Shown one piece after another: positions 38,816 to 53,457 of a stretch of DNA of 64,000 nucleotides. The DNA lies in contig NZ_JARUIU010000002.1 of the NCBI RefSeq assembly GCF_029667115.1, positions 62,001-126,000 on the forward strand, written 5' to 3'. Both the position numbers and the translations under genes were made by a program. This DNA is from Jeotgalibacillus sp. ET6. Lineage in GTDB: Bacteria > Bacillota > Bacilli > Bacillales > Jeotgalibacillaceae. Positions within the stretch are counted from its first letter, which is position 1, and every line of letters starts with the position of its first letter. The notes beneath the pieces were generated by a model. That model was not told where the DNA came from and made no database searches. It was given only the letters and a program-made list of their open reading frames with translations.

Positions 38816-39967
38816 ATGTCTAAGCGAATTAAAGTGATGACGATTTTTGGGACAAGGCCCGAGGCAATTAAAATGGCGCCGCTAGTTCTTGAGTTAAAAA
38901 AGCAGAGCGAGTTTTTTGAACCTATCGTGACGGTTACAGCACAGCACCGCCAAATGCTGGATCAGGTTATGGACATTTTTAATATAACCCCGGATCATGA
39001 TCTTAATATCATGAAAGACCGCCAAACGCTTATAGATGTTACGACGAGAGGTCTTGAAGGGCTGGATCGTGTGATGAAAGAAACCAAACCGGATATGGTA
39101 TTAGTCCATGGAGACACCACCACTACATTCGTTGCAAGCCTTGCTGCATTTTATAATCAAATTGCAGTTGGTCATGTGGAAGCAGGACTCCGTACGTGGA
39201 ATAAGTACTCTCCGTTTCCGGAAGAGATGAACCGCCAGCTTACTGGTGTTATGGCCGATCTTCATTTCTCTCCTACGGATCAGTCTGCTGAAAATCTGGT
39301 GCGTGAAAACAAGCCGGAATCAAGCATTTTTGTCACTGGAAACACAGCAATTGATGCTCTTTCCACGACAGTACGAGAAGACTATACGAGCGAAATCCTC
39401 ACAAACCTTGGGGAAGACCGCTTGATCCTGTTAACAGCCCACCGCCGTGAGAACCTTGGAGAGCCAATGAAAAATATGTTCAGAGCGATTAAACGGATTG
39501 TAGATGAGCATGAGGATGTACAAGTTGTTTACCCGGTTCATATGAATCCTGCTGTACGGGAAATTGCACAGGAGATCCTCGGAGGAGACAAGCGGATTCA
39601 CTTGATTGAACCGCTTGATGTGATTGATTTTCACAACTTCGCTTCAAAAGCCTACTTGATCCTGACTGACTCAGGCGGTGTGCAGGAAGAAGCTCCTTCA
39701 CTCGGTGTTCCCGTACTTGTCCTGCGTGATACAACTGAACGTCCTGAGGGAATTGATGCAGGTACGCTTAAACTTGCAGGAATAGAAGAAGAACAAATTT
39801 ATTCAATGGCTAAAGAGCTTGTAACAGATGCGGAAGCTCATGAAAAAATGTCGAAAGCATCCAATCCATATGGAGATGGTCAAGCTTCAAAACGAATCGC
39901 AGAAGCCATCCGCTTTCACTTTAACCAGCTGCACGAACGTCCCGCTCCATTTACTGTCGAAAAGTAA
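38816..39967 (+). CDS. mnaA: UDP-N-acetylglucosamine 2-epimerase (non-hydrolysing)
   Basis: This protein of 383 residues makes UDP-ManNAc for teichoic acid linkage units and other wall polymers. Family features: TIFGTRPEAIKMAPLV, HGDTTTTFVASLAAFY, GHVEAGLRTWNKYSPFPEE and LTDSGGVQEEAPSLGVPVL. AAAGGAGGAG precedes the ATG. Equivalent to B. subtilis MnaA/YvyH, next to upp and the atp genes. Confidence 0.96.
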   Translation: MSKRIKVMTIFGTRPEAIKMAPLVLELKKQSEFFEPIVTVTAQHRQMLDQVMDIFNITPDHDLNIMKDRQTLIDVTTRGLEGLDRVMKETKPDMVLVHGDTTTTFVASLAAFYNQIAVGHVEAGLRTWNKYSPFPEEMNRQLTGVMADLHFSPTDQSAENLVRENKPESSIFVTGNTAIDALSTTVREDYTSEILTNLGEDRLILLTAHRRENLGEPMKNMFRAIKRIVDEHEDVQVVYPVHMNPAVREIAQEILGGDKRIHLIEPLDVIDFHNFASKAYLILTDSGGVQEEAPSLGVPVLVLRDTTERPEGIDAGTLKLAGIEEEQIYSMAKELVTDAEAHEKMSKASNPYGDGQASKRIAEAIRFHFNQLHERPAPFTVEK

Positions 39968-39974
39968 CCCGAAA

Positions 39975-40011
39975 ACACCTCCGAATGCTCATCATTCAGA
40001 GGTGTTTTTTT
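39975..40011 (+). terminator. mnaA terminator
   Basis: ACACCTCCGAATG pairs with CATTCAGAGGTGT with one mismatch, followed by seven T. From here to 40120 nothing further is seen. Confidence 0.9.
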
Positions 40012-40120
40012 CCATTTATTCACTGATCTCGGATGAATAGTACTGCTGGGAGCCGTCGTTTGCTGAGAACACGAATCATGACAAAAACCCTTATTTTACA
40101 GTGCTTTTTACACCTTCATC

Positions 40121-40149
40121 TCACTAAAGGGGCCAGGCCTCTTTAGTGA
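40121..40149. repeat. Family C palindrome, copy 2
   Basis: TCACTAAAGGGGCC, AG, GCCTCTTTAGTGA, followed by GGTAAAG. It is nearly the same as 10196-10222; one G-T pair replaces a G-C. Confidence 0.8.
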
Positions 40150-40226
40150 GGTAAAGAGCGTTTTGTCCAAAATGTGAACAGCTGAACTTCCATTTGTGAT
40201 CACGTCTACTTTTTGTCGAGTACTCG

Positions 40227-40270
40227 TTGACATACAATAGTGCCTATTGTATGCTTTTAAAGGGTATAAT
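40227..40270 (+). promoter_or_regulatory. atp operon promoter with embedded perfect palindrome
   Basis: TTGACA (40227-40232), 17 bp, TATGCT (40250-40255). The spacer and both edges are filled by CATACAATAG (40231-40240), TGC, CTATTGTATG (40244-40253), a perfect 10-bp inverted repeat. A second -10-like TATAAT is at 40265-40270 without a good -35. Confidence 0.55.
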
Positions 40271-40373
40271 GATAAGGTTTTCATAGTCTTTTAGAGAAAC
40301 GGATTAACGCTTCTTTTAAAGATGCTATTTTACCCAAACCCCGATTCCATTCTCAGATTGTGAGGATGCGCCT

Positions 40374-40592
40374 ATGCGTCATCAAAGACGTCCGTACCAA
40401 GCGATGGCATTGTATTCTGCCATTCTGTCACAACTAGCTGGTTCCATGCTGGTCGGTCTTTTCGCCGGAAGGTGGTTGGATCAGAAATGGAACACAGAAC
40501 CGCTGTTTTTGATTATTGGCCTGCTCCTTGGACTTTCCACTGGAATTTACGCCATGCTTCGCACAGTAAATCATTTCTATTCAGGAGAGTAG
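40374..40592 (+). CDS. atpZ: AtpZ-like membrane protein of the ATP synthase operon
   Basis: This protein of 72 residues has two membrane helices: ALYSAILSQLAGSMLVGLFAGRWLD and LFLIIGLLLGLSTGIYAML. It matches the AtpZ/Fo-gene-1 family by size, the GRWLD motif and its place as first gene of the operon. In alkaliphilic Bacillus, AtpZ and AtpI together were reported to supply magnesium or to aid c-ring assembly. GTGAGGATG precedes the ATG. Confidence 0.85.
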   Translation: MRHQRRPYQAMALYSAILSQLAGSMLVGLFAGRWLDQKWNTEPLFLIIGLLLGLSTGIYAMLRTVNHFYSGE

Positions 40593-40596
40593 TCTA

Positions 40597-40986
40597 ATGC
40601 CTGACCTTAAACAGCATTTCCAACGGTATACCAAGTACATATTTTACTTGCTATCCATCTTCGTTCTAGGATGGGGCTTTACCCCGTATCCGGAAGTATT
40701 TCTCGGACTTATACTGGGAACTTCTCTCAGCCTTTTTAATCTCTGGCTGATCCGAAAAAGAATGGAGCGGTTTGACCGTGCCATTGACGAAGGGAAAAAA
40801 GTGCGTTCACTTGGGACGTTTTCACGTATGGCCTCAGCAGGAATCGCGGTGTTAATCGCCCTGGGATTTCCGGAATTCATTCATTTGATTTCCACTGTCT
40901 TTGGATTAATGATGGTTTATTTCGTCATTATGATAGATTATTTTTGGCAGCAAATTATCCTACATAAGAAGCGGGAAGAGAGGTGA
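40597..40986 (+). CDS. atpI: ATP synthase protein I
   Basis: This protein of 129 residues has four membrane segments and the family pattern FNLWLIRKRMERFDRAIDEG in the central loop. AtpI helps c-ring assembly. GGAGAG precedes the ATG. It lies 4 bp after atpZ and 5 bp before atpB. Confidence 0.93.
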   Translation: MPDLKQHFQRYTKYIFYLLSIFVLGWGFTPYPEVFLGLILGTSLSLFNLWLIRKRMERFDRAIDEGKKVRSLGTFSRMASAGIAVLIALGFPEFIHLISTVFGLMMVYFVIMIDYFWQQIILHKKREER

Positions 40987-40991
40987 AATAA

Positions 40992-41705
<714 letters not shown>

Positions 41706-41748
41706 ATATAATACCTGTTCAGTACACTGAACAAACATGAATTTTTAA

Positions 41749-42009
<261 letters not shown>

Positions 42010-42016
42010 TAAAATA

Positions 42017-42132
42017 AAAGCGGAAGCGGGCGTTTAGCTCCGACAGACGTAAGACGATACCCCAAGCAGGCGCTTTTTGCCTGAATGGGGGAGCGGCTTA
42101 CGATCCGAGGAGCTGCCCGGTGAAGCTGGATA
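42017..42132 (+). repeat. Family B structured repeat, copy 1 (atpE-atpF gap)
   Basis: Starts AAAGCGGAAGCGGGCG, includes CTCCGACAGACGTAAG, the nested hairpin CCCC-AAG-CAGGC / GCCTG-AAT-GGGG, then CTTACGATCCGAGGAGCTG and AAGCTGGA. GTAAG and CTTAC also pair, so the unit folds as a long stem. Same frame of motifs as the copies at 45892 and 46016. Confidence 0.75.
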
Positions 42133-42136
42133 CATT

Positions 42137-42209
42137 AAAAGCGGAAGGCGCTCGTTCAGCTGCGTCAGACGTAAGAATATCCAAAAGGCGAAGAACTTTT
42201 CTTCGCCTT
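42137..42209 (+). repeat. Family B repeat, partial copy 2, with hairpin
   Basis: AAAAGCGGAAGGCGCTCG...GCGTCAGACGTAAG is a second unit start. It ends with AAGGCGAAG (42185-42193), loop, CTTCGCCTT (42201-42209), a 9-bp hairpin. A further hairpin ATCTTTCTT / AAGAAAGAT at 42274-42297 follows, then a TATAAT (42311-42316) without a -35 before atpF. Confidence 0.65.
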
Positions 42210-42318
42210 CATCATGAAGTCAGCGGAAAAGGCTCGCTCCTTTCTGCAAAATCCATATCTTAGTCAGACTATAATCTTTCTTAATAGAAAGAAAGATAGA
42301 CCATACATCGTATAATGA

Positions 42319-43400
<1,082 letters not shown>

Positions 43401-43414
43401 GATCCACTAAATGA

Positions 43415-44935
<1,521 letters not shown>

Positions 44936-45020
44936 TCGGACTCGCTAAGCGGCAATAAAAGAAACCATGTTGATCGGTGAGTACTCACTGGATCCACATT
45001 TTTAACCAAAAGGGTGGTGA

Positions 45021-45887
<867 letters not shown>

Positions 45888-45891
45888 TCAG

Positions 45892-46015
45892 AAAAGCGAA
45901 GGCGGCCGATCAGCCCCGACAAGCGTAAGGCGTGAAGGCCGTGTGAACGCAGTTTGTTCACATGGACATCATGACTTACGACCTCGAGGGGTTGGCCGCC
46001 GGAGCTGGACAATAG
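45892..46015 (+). repeat. Family B repeat, copy 3 (atpG-atpD gap)
   Basis: Unit of 124 bp: AAAAGCGAAGGCGGCC, GATCAGCCCCGACAAGCG, TAAGGCGTGAAGG, inner hairpin TGTGAAC-GCAGTT-GTTCACA, CTTACGACCTCGAGGG, GGCCGCCGGAGCTGGACAATAG. GGCGGCC/GGCCGCC and CGTAAG/CTTACG pair outside the inner hairpin. Confidence 0.85.
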
Positions 46016-46129
46016 AAAAGCGAAGGCGGCCGATCAGCCCCGACAAGCGTAAGGCATGAAGGCCGTGTGAACGCAGTTTGTTCACATGGACGTTATGACT
46101 TTCGGCCTGAGGTACAATCCCCGCCTCCG
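46016..46129 (+). repeat. Family B repeat, copy 4 (tandem to copy 3)
   Basis: The first 80 bp or so are almost identical to copy 3, with GTAAGGCATGAAGG for GTAAGGCGTGAAGG. The second half has diverged (GACTTTCGGCCTGAGG), and the closing GGCCGCC arm is replaced by CCCCGCCTCCG. It ends 43 bp before atpD. Confidence 0.85.
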
Positions 46130-46148
46130 TTTAACCATACGTTATTGA

Positions 46149-47582
<1,434 letters not shown>

Positions 47583-47586
47583 TTAG

Positions 47587-48009
<423 letters not shown>

Positions 48010-48080
48010 AAAAAGTTAAAAGAGAGTTGGATCTTCCCAATAAGAAGAACCACTTCCAGTTGCAAGTCAAGCAGCATTCC

Positions 48081-48145
48081 AATACCGGCTCTTTATTCCG
48101 GATTCAGCCAATGGGCTTTTCGGATGGAGCCGGTATTTTATTTTG
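48081..48145 (+). terminator. atp operon terminator
   Basis: AATACCGGCTC (48081-48091) pairs perfectly with GAGCCGGTATT (48127-48137), followed by TTATTTT. The loop is 35 bases. Confidence 0.85.
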
Positions 48146-48235
48146 ATCAGGGACATTTGCCCTCACCTTTTAAACAAGTCAAAAGAAGGAGAAGGCATCA
48201 TGTATCGATGAAATTTGTGACAGGGGGAAATTCCA

Positions 48236-48466
48236 GTGGATGTTTTTGGACAGCAGGCATTAGTGAGCATGATTATTCATTTGACCTTTATTGCATTAGC
48301 TTTTTGGTCACTGCAGGCGCTTCAAATTGACAAGGCACTCAGGGTCAATAAAGTCATGCAGGCCAGGGTTTTGCTTATTTTGCTCAGTGTAGCAATCGGT
48401 TCTAGCGTAGCAGATTTTTTTCTTTCGTACTCTACCTGGGCACAACAGCTTCCTTATATGTGGTAA
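48236..48466 (+). CDS. ywzB: DUF1146 membrane protein YwzB
   Basis: This protein of 76 residues has two membrane helices: ALVSMIIHLTFIALAFWSLQAL and ARVLLILLSVAIGSSVADFFLSYS. This is the DUF1146 pattern, function unknown, always just after atpC in Bacillales. GTG at 48236, seven bases after AGGGGGAAA. A three-codon ORF with its own strong ribosome site lies at 48200-48211. Confidence 0.88.
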   Translation: MDVFGQQALVSMIIHLTFIALAFWSLQALQIDKALRVNKVMQARVLLILLSVAIGSSVADFFLSYSTWAQQLPYMW

Positions 48467-48625
48467 GAGGTAAATTGTGAACAATGAAAGCTCTTTCATT
48501 TTATTATTATAATATTTTTCGTAAAAAGTGTTGTTTTGCACTATTAAATTATGCTTTAATGGTTTATTTTTATCTATGGGTGGAATACTCAACCATTGGG
48601 TCATTACAAAATTCATCAGATATTG

Positions 48626-48678
48626 AAGCTCTCTATATATAAGAGATTTCATGAATTGCATTGATGTGGAGAGCTTTT
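48626..48678 (+). terminator. Terminator after ywzB
   Basis: AAGCTCTC (48626-48633) pairs with GAGAGCTT (48669-48676), then TT. The loop is long, so this is a moderate call. Confidence 0.5.
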
Positions 48679-48758
48679 AGCCGGGGCGGATAAAACAACC
48701 CGGGGAAAATTCGACAGTCATTTTCGACGTATTCAGGCAAGACGTGACTTTTTTCTCT

Positions 48759-48787
48759 TGTGTTAAAGAGTTTCAAAGTGATATGAT
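48759..48787 (+). promoter_or_regulatory. Probable murAA promoter
   Basis: TTGTGT (48759-48764), 17 bp, TATGAT (48782-48787), 177 bp before murAA. The long leader has no structure I recognise. Confidence 0.45.
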
Positions 48788-48964
48788 TTGTGATGTTTTA
48801 GTTTTATAAACTACAAGATAACTTGTATATGAAATGTATTGATTGCTTGCAACCTTGCCAATAGAAAATGACAGGCTACAAGGAAAAGACGACCAATTTT
48901 CACTTTAGCCGCTAATGTTGAATATGAATAGTAGTATAGAATTAAGACGCGGAGGGGAAATCAA

Positions 48965-50266
48965 TTGGATAAAATTATCGTACGCGGCGGAAATGCGCTG
49001 CAAGGAACAGTTAAAGTAGAAGGAGCGAAAAATGCAGTCCTTCCTATTCTCGCAGCAGCTTTACTTGCAAGCGAAGGAAAAAGCACACTTTTAGATGTAC
49101 CGGCTTTGTCGGATGTAAATACGATCAATGAGGTTTTGCGTTACTTAAATGCGGACGTGGAGTACTCTGCAGATGAAAACAAAATTATTGTGGATGCTCA
49201 GGAGCAGCTTGAAGTAGAGGCGCCTTTCGAATATGTTCGTAAAATGCGTGCATCCGTTCAGGTAATGGGCCCACTATTAGCACGTAACGGCCACGCTCGT
49301 GTAGCGCTTCCTGGAGGCTGTGCAATTGGCTCTCGTCCTATCGATCTTCATCTAAAAGGCTTTGAAGCGATGGGCGCTCAGGTTACAGTTGGAAATGGAT
49401 TTATTGAAGCAAAGGTAGACGGACGTCTGCAGGGAGCTAAAATATATCTTGATTTTCCAAGTGTAGGCGCAACTGAAAACATTATGGCAGCTGCAACGCT
49501 GGCTGAAGGCACAACGACAATTGAAAATTGTGCGAAAGAACCGGAAATTGTTGATATGGCCAACTACATGAACAAAATGGGTGCGAAAATTAAAGGCGCA
49601 GGTACAGATACGATCCGCATTGAAGGGGTAAGCCACCTGACGGGAGCTGTACACAATATCATTCCTGACCGTATTGAAGCAGGGACATTTATGATTGCTG
49701 CGGCTATTACAAACGGCAATGTTCTGATCGAAAACGCGGTACCTGAACATCTTGCATCAGTTACAGCTAAACTCAAAGAGATGGGTGTATCGGTTGAAGA
49801 AGAGGATGAAGGCCTTCGTGTAATTGGACAGCCCAATTTAAGATCAGTAGATATTAAAACGATGCCGCATCCAGGATTCCCAACGGATATGCAGTCCCAA
49901 ATGATGGCTCTTATGCTTCGCGCTCAGGGTACAGGGATGATTACAGAAACCGTATTTGAAAATCGCTTTATGCACGTGGAAGAATTCCGACGCATGAATG
50001 CAAATGTTAAAATCGAAGGACGTTCTGTCATTATGAAAGGACCTAGCGATCTTCAGGGAGCTGAAGTAGCTGCAACGGATTTACGTGCAGGTGCTGCGCT
50101 CATTCTGGCTGGTCTTGTTTCTGACGGTTATACACAGGTAACAGAATTAAAGCATTTAGACCGTGGATATGTTAATTTCCATGAAAAACTTGTCTCGCTT
50201 GGTGCAGATGTAGAACGCATCAATGAAGAAGTGCAAGTAAAAGAAGAAGAAGCAGTTCGGGCATAA
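48965..50266 (+). CDS. murAA: UDP-GlcNAc 1-carboxyvinyltransferase, main paralogue
   Basis: This protein of 433 residues catalyses the same reaction as the gene at 5656. Catalytic Cys119 is in [16 protein letters not shown]. The start is the TTG at 48965 (M-D-K-I-I-V-R-G-G), seven bases after GGAGGGG, and matches the family N-terminus. The neighbours atp, ywzB and spoIID identify it as MurAA, the essential copy in B. subtilis. Confidence 0.97.
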   Translation: MDKIIVRGGNALQGTVKVEGAKNAVLPILAAALLASEGKSTLLDVPALSDVNTINEVLRYLNADVEYSADENKIIVDAQEQLEVEAPFEYVRKMRASVQVMGPLLARNGHARVALPGGCAIGSRPIDLHLKGFEAMGAQVTVGNGFIEAKVDGRLQGAKIYLDFPSVGATENIMAAATLAEGTTTIENCAKEPEIVDMANYMNKMGAKIKGAGTDTIRIEGVSHLTGAVHNIIPDRIEAGTFMIAAAITNGNVLIENAVPEHLASVTAKLKEMGVSVEEEDEGLRVIGQPNLRSVDIKTMPHPGFPTDMQSQMMALMLRAQGTGMITETVFENRFMHVEEFRRMNANVKIEGRSVIMKGPSDLQGAEVAATDLRAGAALILAGLVSDGYTQVTELKHLDRGYVNFHEKLVSLGADVERINEEVQVKEEEAVRA

Positions 50267-50442
50267 GAACTTATTTTATTCTTTCATAACATGCTCAATT
50301 ATACTTGTAATCTTATTAGCAGTATATACACGGATCATCGTGTGTATACTGCTTTTTAGTTTAAAAGCCTATTATTTTTTCCGCTTGCAGTCTAATAATA
50401 GTCAATAATTATTCCTTTCTATTTGACTGCTTGTCTCGTGTT

Positions 50443-50468
50443 CTATAATTTTCCCGTACGCATAGATT
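50443..50468 (+). promoter_or_regulatory. Possible sigma-E promoter of spoIID
   Basis: CTATAAT-like -35 around 50443-50449 and CATAGATT (50461-50468), one or two changes from the sigma-E -10 CATACAMT. spoIID is a sigma-E gene in B. subtilis. The spacing is short, so confidence is low. Confidence 0.35.
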
Positions 50469-50501
50469 TTCATGAGTAAGAAATGTCAAGGAGGGAGTTA
50501 T

Positions 50502-51524
50502 TTGAAGAAACAGAAGCCGCTATGGATCATACCAATTTCGTACATGATCATCCTGCTACTTATCCCAGCTGTAATCCTTCTCCCATTTTCGTCGAAGGAA
50601 CAAAAAACAAGTGAACAAACGGAGGATGCGAAAGTGAAGGTAGATGAAAATGCTCCAGTTTCCTCTGAGCTGACCGTTTCTGTTTTCAGAGATCAGTCAG
50701 GAACAGTAGAAGAGTTCGAGCTTGAAACGTATGTAGCAGGAGTGGTGGCAAGCGAAATGCCAGCTTCCTTTGAAGAAGAGGCGTTGAAAGCACAAGCGCT
50801 CGCTGCAAGAACCTATGTAACACGCCTGATCGCAGCTGGCGGTGCAGAAGGGTTGCCGGAAAAAGCAGACATCACTGATACAACCGCTCATCAAGTATTT
50901 AAAAATGATAAAGAACTTAAAAGTCTCTGGTCGGATGAGTTTGAATGGAAAAAAGAAAAGATTGCTGAAGCAGTCTCAGCGACAAAAGGAGAAGTACTGA
51001 CCTATGACGGCAAGCCGATTACAGCGTCCTTCTTCTCTACCAGCAATGGCTGGACTGAAAATGCTAAAGACTACTGGACAGAAGACATTCCTTATTTGCA
51101 ATCAGTTGAAAGCAGCTGGGATGAATCGGTGGCACCTGAATTTTTACATGAAGTCACCATTCCAGTAAGTGAATTTGAAGAGAAACTTGGGATTACGCTA
51201 AGCAAGGGAGAAATCGGGACGGTAATGGAACGGACGCCAGGACATCGTGTGAAAACGGTGGACATTGCAGGGCAGACCTTTACCGGCAGAGATATTCGTG
51301 AAAAGCTCGGTCTAAGATCGACTGATTTTCATTGGACGCAGCAAGGGGACTCTATTATTATTCAAACAAAAGGCTATGGCCACGGGGTAGGAATGAGCCA
51401 GTATGGGGCCAACGGCATGGCGAAGGAAGGAAAAACGTACGGAGAGATCGTGACTCACTATTTTAAAGGAGTGGAAATTGCGTCTGTTGAAACGGTCCTT
51501 CCCTCCTTGCTTGCACAGAGGTAA
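50502..51524 (+). CDS. spoIID: Stage II sporulation protein D
   Basis: This lytic transglycosylase of 340 residues thins septal peptidoglycan during engulfment. The N-terminal membrane anchor is IIPISYMIILLLIPAVILL. The SpoIID domain has the catalytic Glu in VVASEMPASFEEEALKAQAL, plus ITASFFSTSNGWTENAKDYW and the terminal GYGHGVGMSQYGANGMA. TTG start at 50502, directly after AAGGAGGGAG. It follows murAA as in other Bacillales. Confidence 0.96.
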   Translation: MKKQKPLWIIPISYMIILLLIPAVILLPFSSKEQKTSEQTEDAKVKVDENAPVSSELTVSVFRDQSGTVEEFELETYVAGVVASEMPASFEEEALKAQALAARTYVTRLIAAGGAEGLPEKADITDTTAHQVFKNDKELKSLWSDEFEWKKEKIAEAVSATKGEVLTYDGKPITASFFSTSNGWTENAKDYWTEDIPYLQSVESSWDESVAPEFLHEVTIPVSEFEEKLGITLSKGEIGTVMERTPGHRVKTVDIAGQTFTGRDIREKLGLRSTDFHWTQQGDSIIIQTKGYGHGVGMSQYGANGMAKEGKTYGEIVTHYFKGVEIASVETVLPSLLAQR

Positions 51525-51529
51525 TAAAA

Positions 51530-51559
51530 AAAGATCAAGCGCCTAATGCTTGATCTTTT
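51530..51559. terminator. Bidirectional terminator, spoIID and vanZ-like gene
   Basis: AAAGATCAAGC (51530-51540), loop, GCTTGATCTTT (51548-51558). A-run before and T-run after serve both converging genes. Confidence 0.9.
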
Positions 51560-51996
51560 TAATTTGCTTTAAACCACATTTCAAACCTTTGAAGCCTTTT
51601 TGCCACCCATCCATTCTTCTGTACAAAATAAGCGCGCTGTATCACTACATATACGATGATAACCCCAATCAAGTCTTTAATCGCGTCTATCACCGTCGCT
51701 GAGCGCGATGGAACGAATGCCTGATGGATTTCATCCAGGAGGCCGTAAAAAGCGGCAAAAACGGCTGCAGCAGTGTGTGTGGCAGTGGTCAGTTTTCCAT
51801 GGGCGAGCAAAGCGGCAATAAAGAGAAAATGGAGAATCCCGAATTCCACTAAGTGCAGAGATTCTTTTATAAATAAATCAAGCGATTCATTCTGTAAGGC
51901 AAGAACCGTATCCGAAGGCCGGTCCGATAGGAACCAGATCAAACTCATATATAGAAAAGGCAGAGCAGTAAAAAAAATCTTCACCCATTTTTTCAT
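51559..51996 (-). CDS. VanZ-like family membrane protein
   Basis: This protein of 145 residues has four hydrophobic segments. The VanZ signature is spread over SLIWFLSDRPSD, HLVEFGILHFLFIAALLA, AFYGLLDEIHQAFVPSRSATVIDAIKD and a final IGVIIVYVVIQRA. VanZ proteins can confer low teicoplanin resistance; chromosomal members are of unknown role. I chose ATG at 51996 (MKKWVKIFF) with GAGAGGAT upstream. Convergent with spoIID and divergent from spoIIQ. Confidence 0.88.
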   Translation of the reverse strand: MKKWVKIFFTALPFLYMSLIWFLSDRPSDTVLALQNESLDLFIKESLHLVEFGILHFLFIAALLAHGKLTTATHTAAAVFAAFYGLLDEIHQAFVPSRSATVIDAIKDLIGVIIVYVVIQRAYFVQKNGWVAKRLQRFEMWFKAN

Positions 51997-52077
51997 GCAG
52001 CTTATCCTCTCAACGAAAGTTATTCTAGTGGATTGTATCACGGGGATGCACTTTTTTAAGAAAAATTTTGTGACAAT

Positions 52078-52107
52078 GTATAGAATTTCCTTTAACCGTT
52101 CAAAATG
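52078..52107 (+). promoter_or_regulatory. Candidate sigma-F promoter of spoIIQ
   Basis: GTATA (52078-52082), 15 bp, GTTCAAAATG (52098-52107). Same architecture as before spoIIR: GTWTA-N15-GTYCAMAATG. spoIIQ is sigma-F dependent in B. subtilis. Confidence 0.55.
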
Positions 52108-52125
52108 GTTGCTGAGGTGATGAAA

Positions 52126-52806
52126 ATGAGTCAGGGAGACAAAAACAATTCTACCCTAAAATCAAACTTGAAAGGTTTTATGAAAAAGCGCTGGTCGCTG
52201 CCTGTCTTATATCTGGCATGTGCAGCAGTTGTAGTGTCCACCGTTTTTGTGCTGCAAAGTCCTGGTGATAAAGAAGTAGCAACAGTCACAGAGGAATTTT
52301 CAACAAACCAGAACCGTACTGACTGGGTTCAGGAATCAGACGGTGAAGTAACAGAAGTTAATCAGCCAACGGAAAAAATGGCAATGCCGGTCGTAGATCC
52401 ATCTGCAATCACAATTCATCGTTCTTTTTATGATCAGGATGCATCTGCCGAGGAACAGCAGGAATCACTTGTTGTTGTGAATCAAAGCTACTCAACCAAC
52501 CTGGGAATTGATATTGTTCAGGATGGAAAAGAATTTGATGTAACGGCTGCTTCAAGCGGAGAAGTTACATTGGTACAGGAAGATCCATTTGTCGGCAATT
52601 TGGTGGAAATCGAGCATGCTGATGGTCTTGTAACAAAGTACAGTGCAATTAAAGACATCTCTGTACAAGTTGGAGATCAGGTAAAACAGGCTCAGCCAAT
52701 TGCTAAAGCCGGTGTTAGTGAATTAAACACAGAAGCTGGCACACATCTTCACTTTGAAGTATACAAAGATGGTGTAGCAGTAAATCCGGTTTCATTTGCA
52801 GAATAA
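52126..52806 (+). CDS. spoIIQ: Stage II sporulation protein Q
   Basis: This protein of 226 residues is made in the forespore; one membrane helix (LPVLYLACAAVVVSTVFVL) anchors it, and the extracellular LytM/M23 domain binds SpoIIIAH across the septum to form the feeding-tube channel. The LytM HxH is kept (GTHLHFEV), but the first metal histidine is lost (STNLGIDIV), as in B. subtilis SpoIIQ, so it should not cut peptidoglycan. ATG at 52126, six bases after GAGGTG. Confidence 0.94.
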   Translation: MSQGDKNNSTLKSNLKGFMKKRWSLPVLYLACAAVVVSTVFVLQSPGDKEVATVTEEFSTNQNRTDWVQESDGEVTEVNQPTEKMAMPVVDPSAITIHRSFYDQDASAEEQQESLVVVNQSYSTNLGIDIVQDGKEFDVTAASSGEVTLVQEDPFVGNLVEIEHADGLVTKYSAIKDISVQVGDQVKQAQPIAKAGVSELNTEAGTHLHFEVYKDGVAVNPVSFAE

Positions 52807-52913
52807 ATCACAGCAGGACCGTGTAATCCTAAAGGATTATGCGGTCTTTTTGCTCATCCGAAAAGTGATCCGGATTTTATTTGAAAACGATTTAAATTAC
52901 CTGAAAAAATCAA

Positions 52914-52943
52914 GCATACCTGTGCCACCACCCTGCATATAAT
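52914..52943 (+). promoter_or_regulatory. Candidate sigma-E promoter of spoIIID
   Basis: GCATACC (52914-52920), 15 bp, CATATAAT (52936-52943), one mismatch from the sigma-E -10 CATACAMT. spoIIID is transcribed by sigma-E in the mother cell. Confidence 0.55.
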
Positions 52944-52999
52944 GGGACAAATGGAGGGGGTCACTCCCCTGGATTGATCCCCTGTGGGAGGCCGGAGCA

Positions 53000-53245
53000 G
53001 TGCACGACTACATCAGGGAGAGAACGCTCTTGGTTGGAAAGCATATAGTGGAGACGAGACAAACCGTACGCGTCACTGCCAAAACCTTTGGTGTATCTAA
53101 AAGCACCGTGCACAAGGATCTGACCGAGCGACTGCCTGAGCTAAATCCGGCATTAGCCAACGAAGTAAAAATTATTCTCGACTATCATAAATCGATAAGG
53201 CATCTTAGGGGCGGGCAAGCTACAAAACAAAAGTACAAGGGATAA
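53000..53245 (+). CDS. spoIIID: Sporulation transcriptional regulator SpoIIID
   Basis: This protein of 81 residues is a mother-cell DNA-binding protein that activates and represses many sigma-E genes and turns on sigK. Helix-turn-helix VTAKTFGVSKSTVHKDLTERLP is intact, as is the basic DYHKSIRHLRGGQATKQKYKG tail. It ends about 12 residues before B. subtilis SpoIIID (93), whose extra residues are acidic. GTG at 53000 about nine bases after GGGAGG. Confidence 0.96.
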   Translation: MHDYIRERTLLVGKHIVETRQTVRVTAKTFGVSKSTVHKDLTERLPELNPALANEVKIILDYHKSIRHLRGGQATKQKYKG

Positions 53246-53291
53246 GAGGTTATGAATCAAACATTTGTTTGGTTCATGACCTCTTGTCTTT
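53244..53291 (+). terminator. spoIIID terminator
   Basis: AAGAGGTTATGAA pairs with TTCATGACCTCTT, inner AAAC/GTTT, then GTCTTTG. The stem begins at the stop codon. The T-run is weak. Confidence 0.75.
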
Positions 53292-53457
53292 GTTGTGGTA
53301 ATATATACTTATTGGACTATGCTTACATGCAATAATGCGGTGAGCCTTATCTGGTCACGCATTCCATACATAAAAAAGCTGATCGGAATCCAAAAGCGCT
53401 TAGGAAAATAGATCGATACAAGTGTACGGGTAAAGTAGAAGGGAGAAAAGACAAGAA

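Larger units (their letters stand above)
48467..48964. other. Gene-free spacer where ywmB would be expected
   Basis: In B. subtilis this interval carries ywmB (DUF1779). Here no such ORF is visible. It contains AATGGTT/AACCATT near 48558-48597, a terminator-like hairpin at 48626, a CCGGG/CCCGG hairpin near 48683-48702 and a sigma-A promoter at 48759. Confidence 0.6.

Noticed and set aside
48709-48729. TTCGACA and TTCGACG as Spo0A boxes upstream of murAA, and TTCGACA at 54541
   Set aside because: By simple arithmetic about eight perfect 7-mers are expected by chance on both strands of 64 kb, and the genes are not known Spo0A targets.
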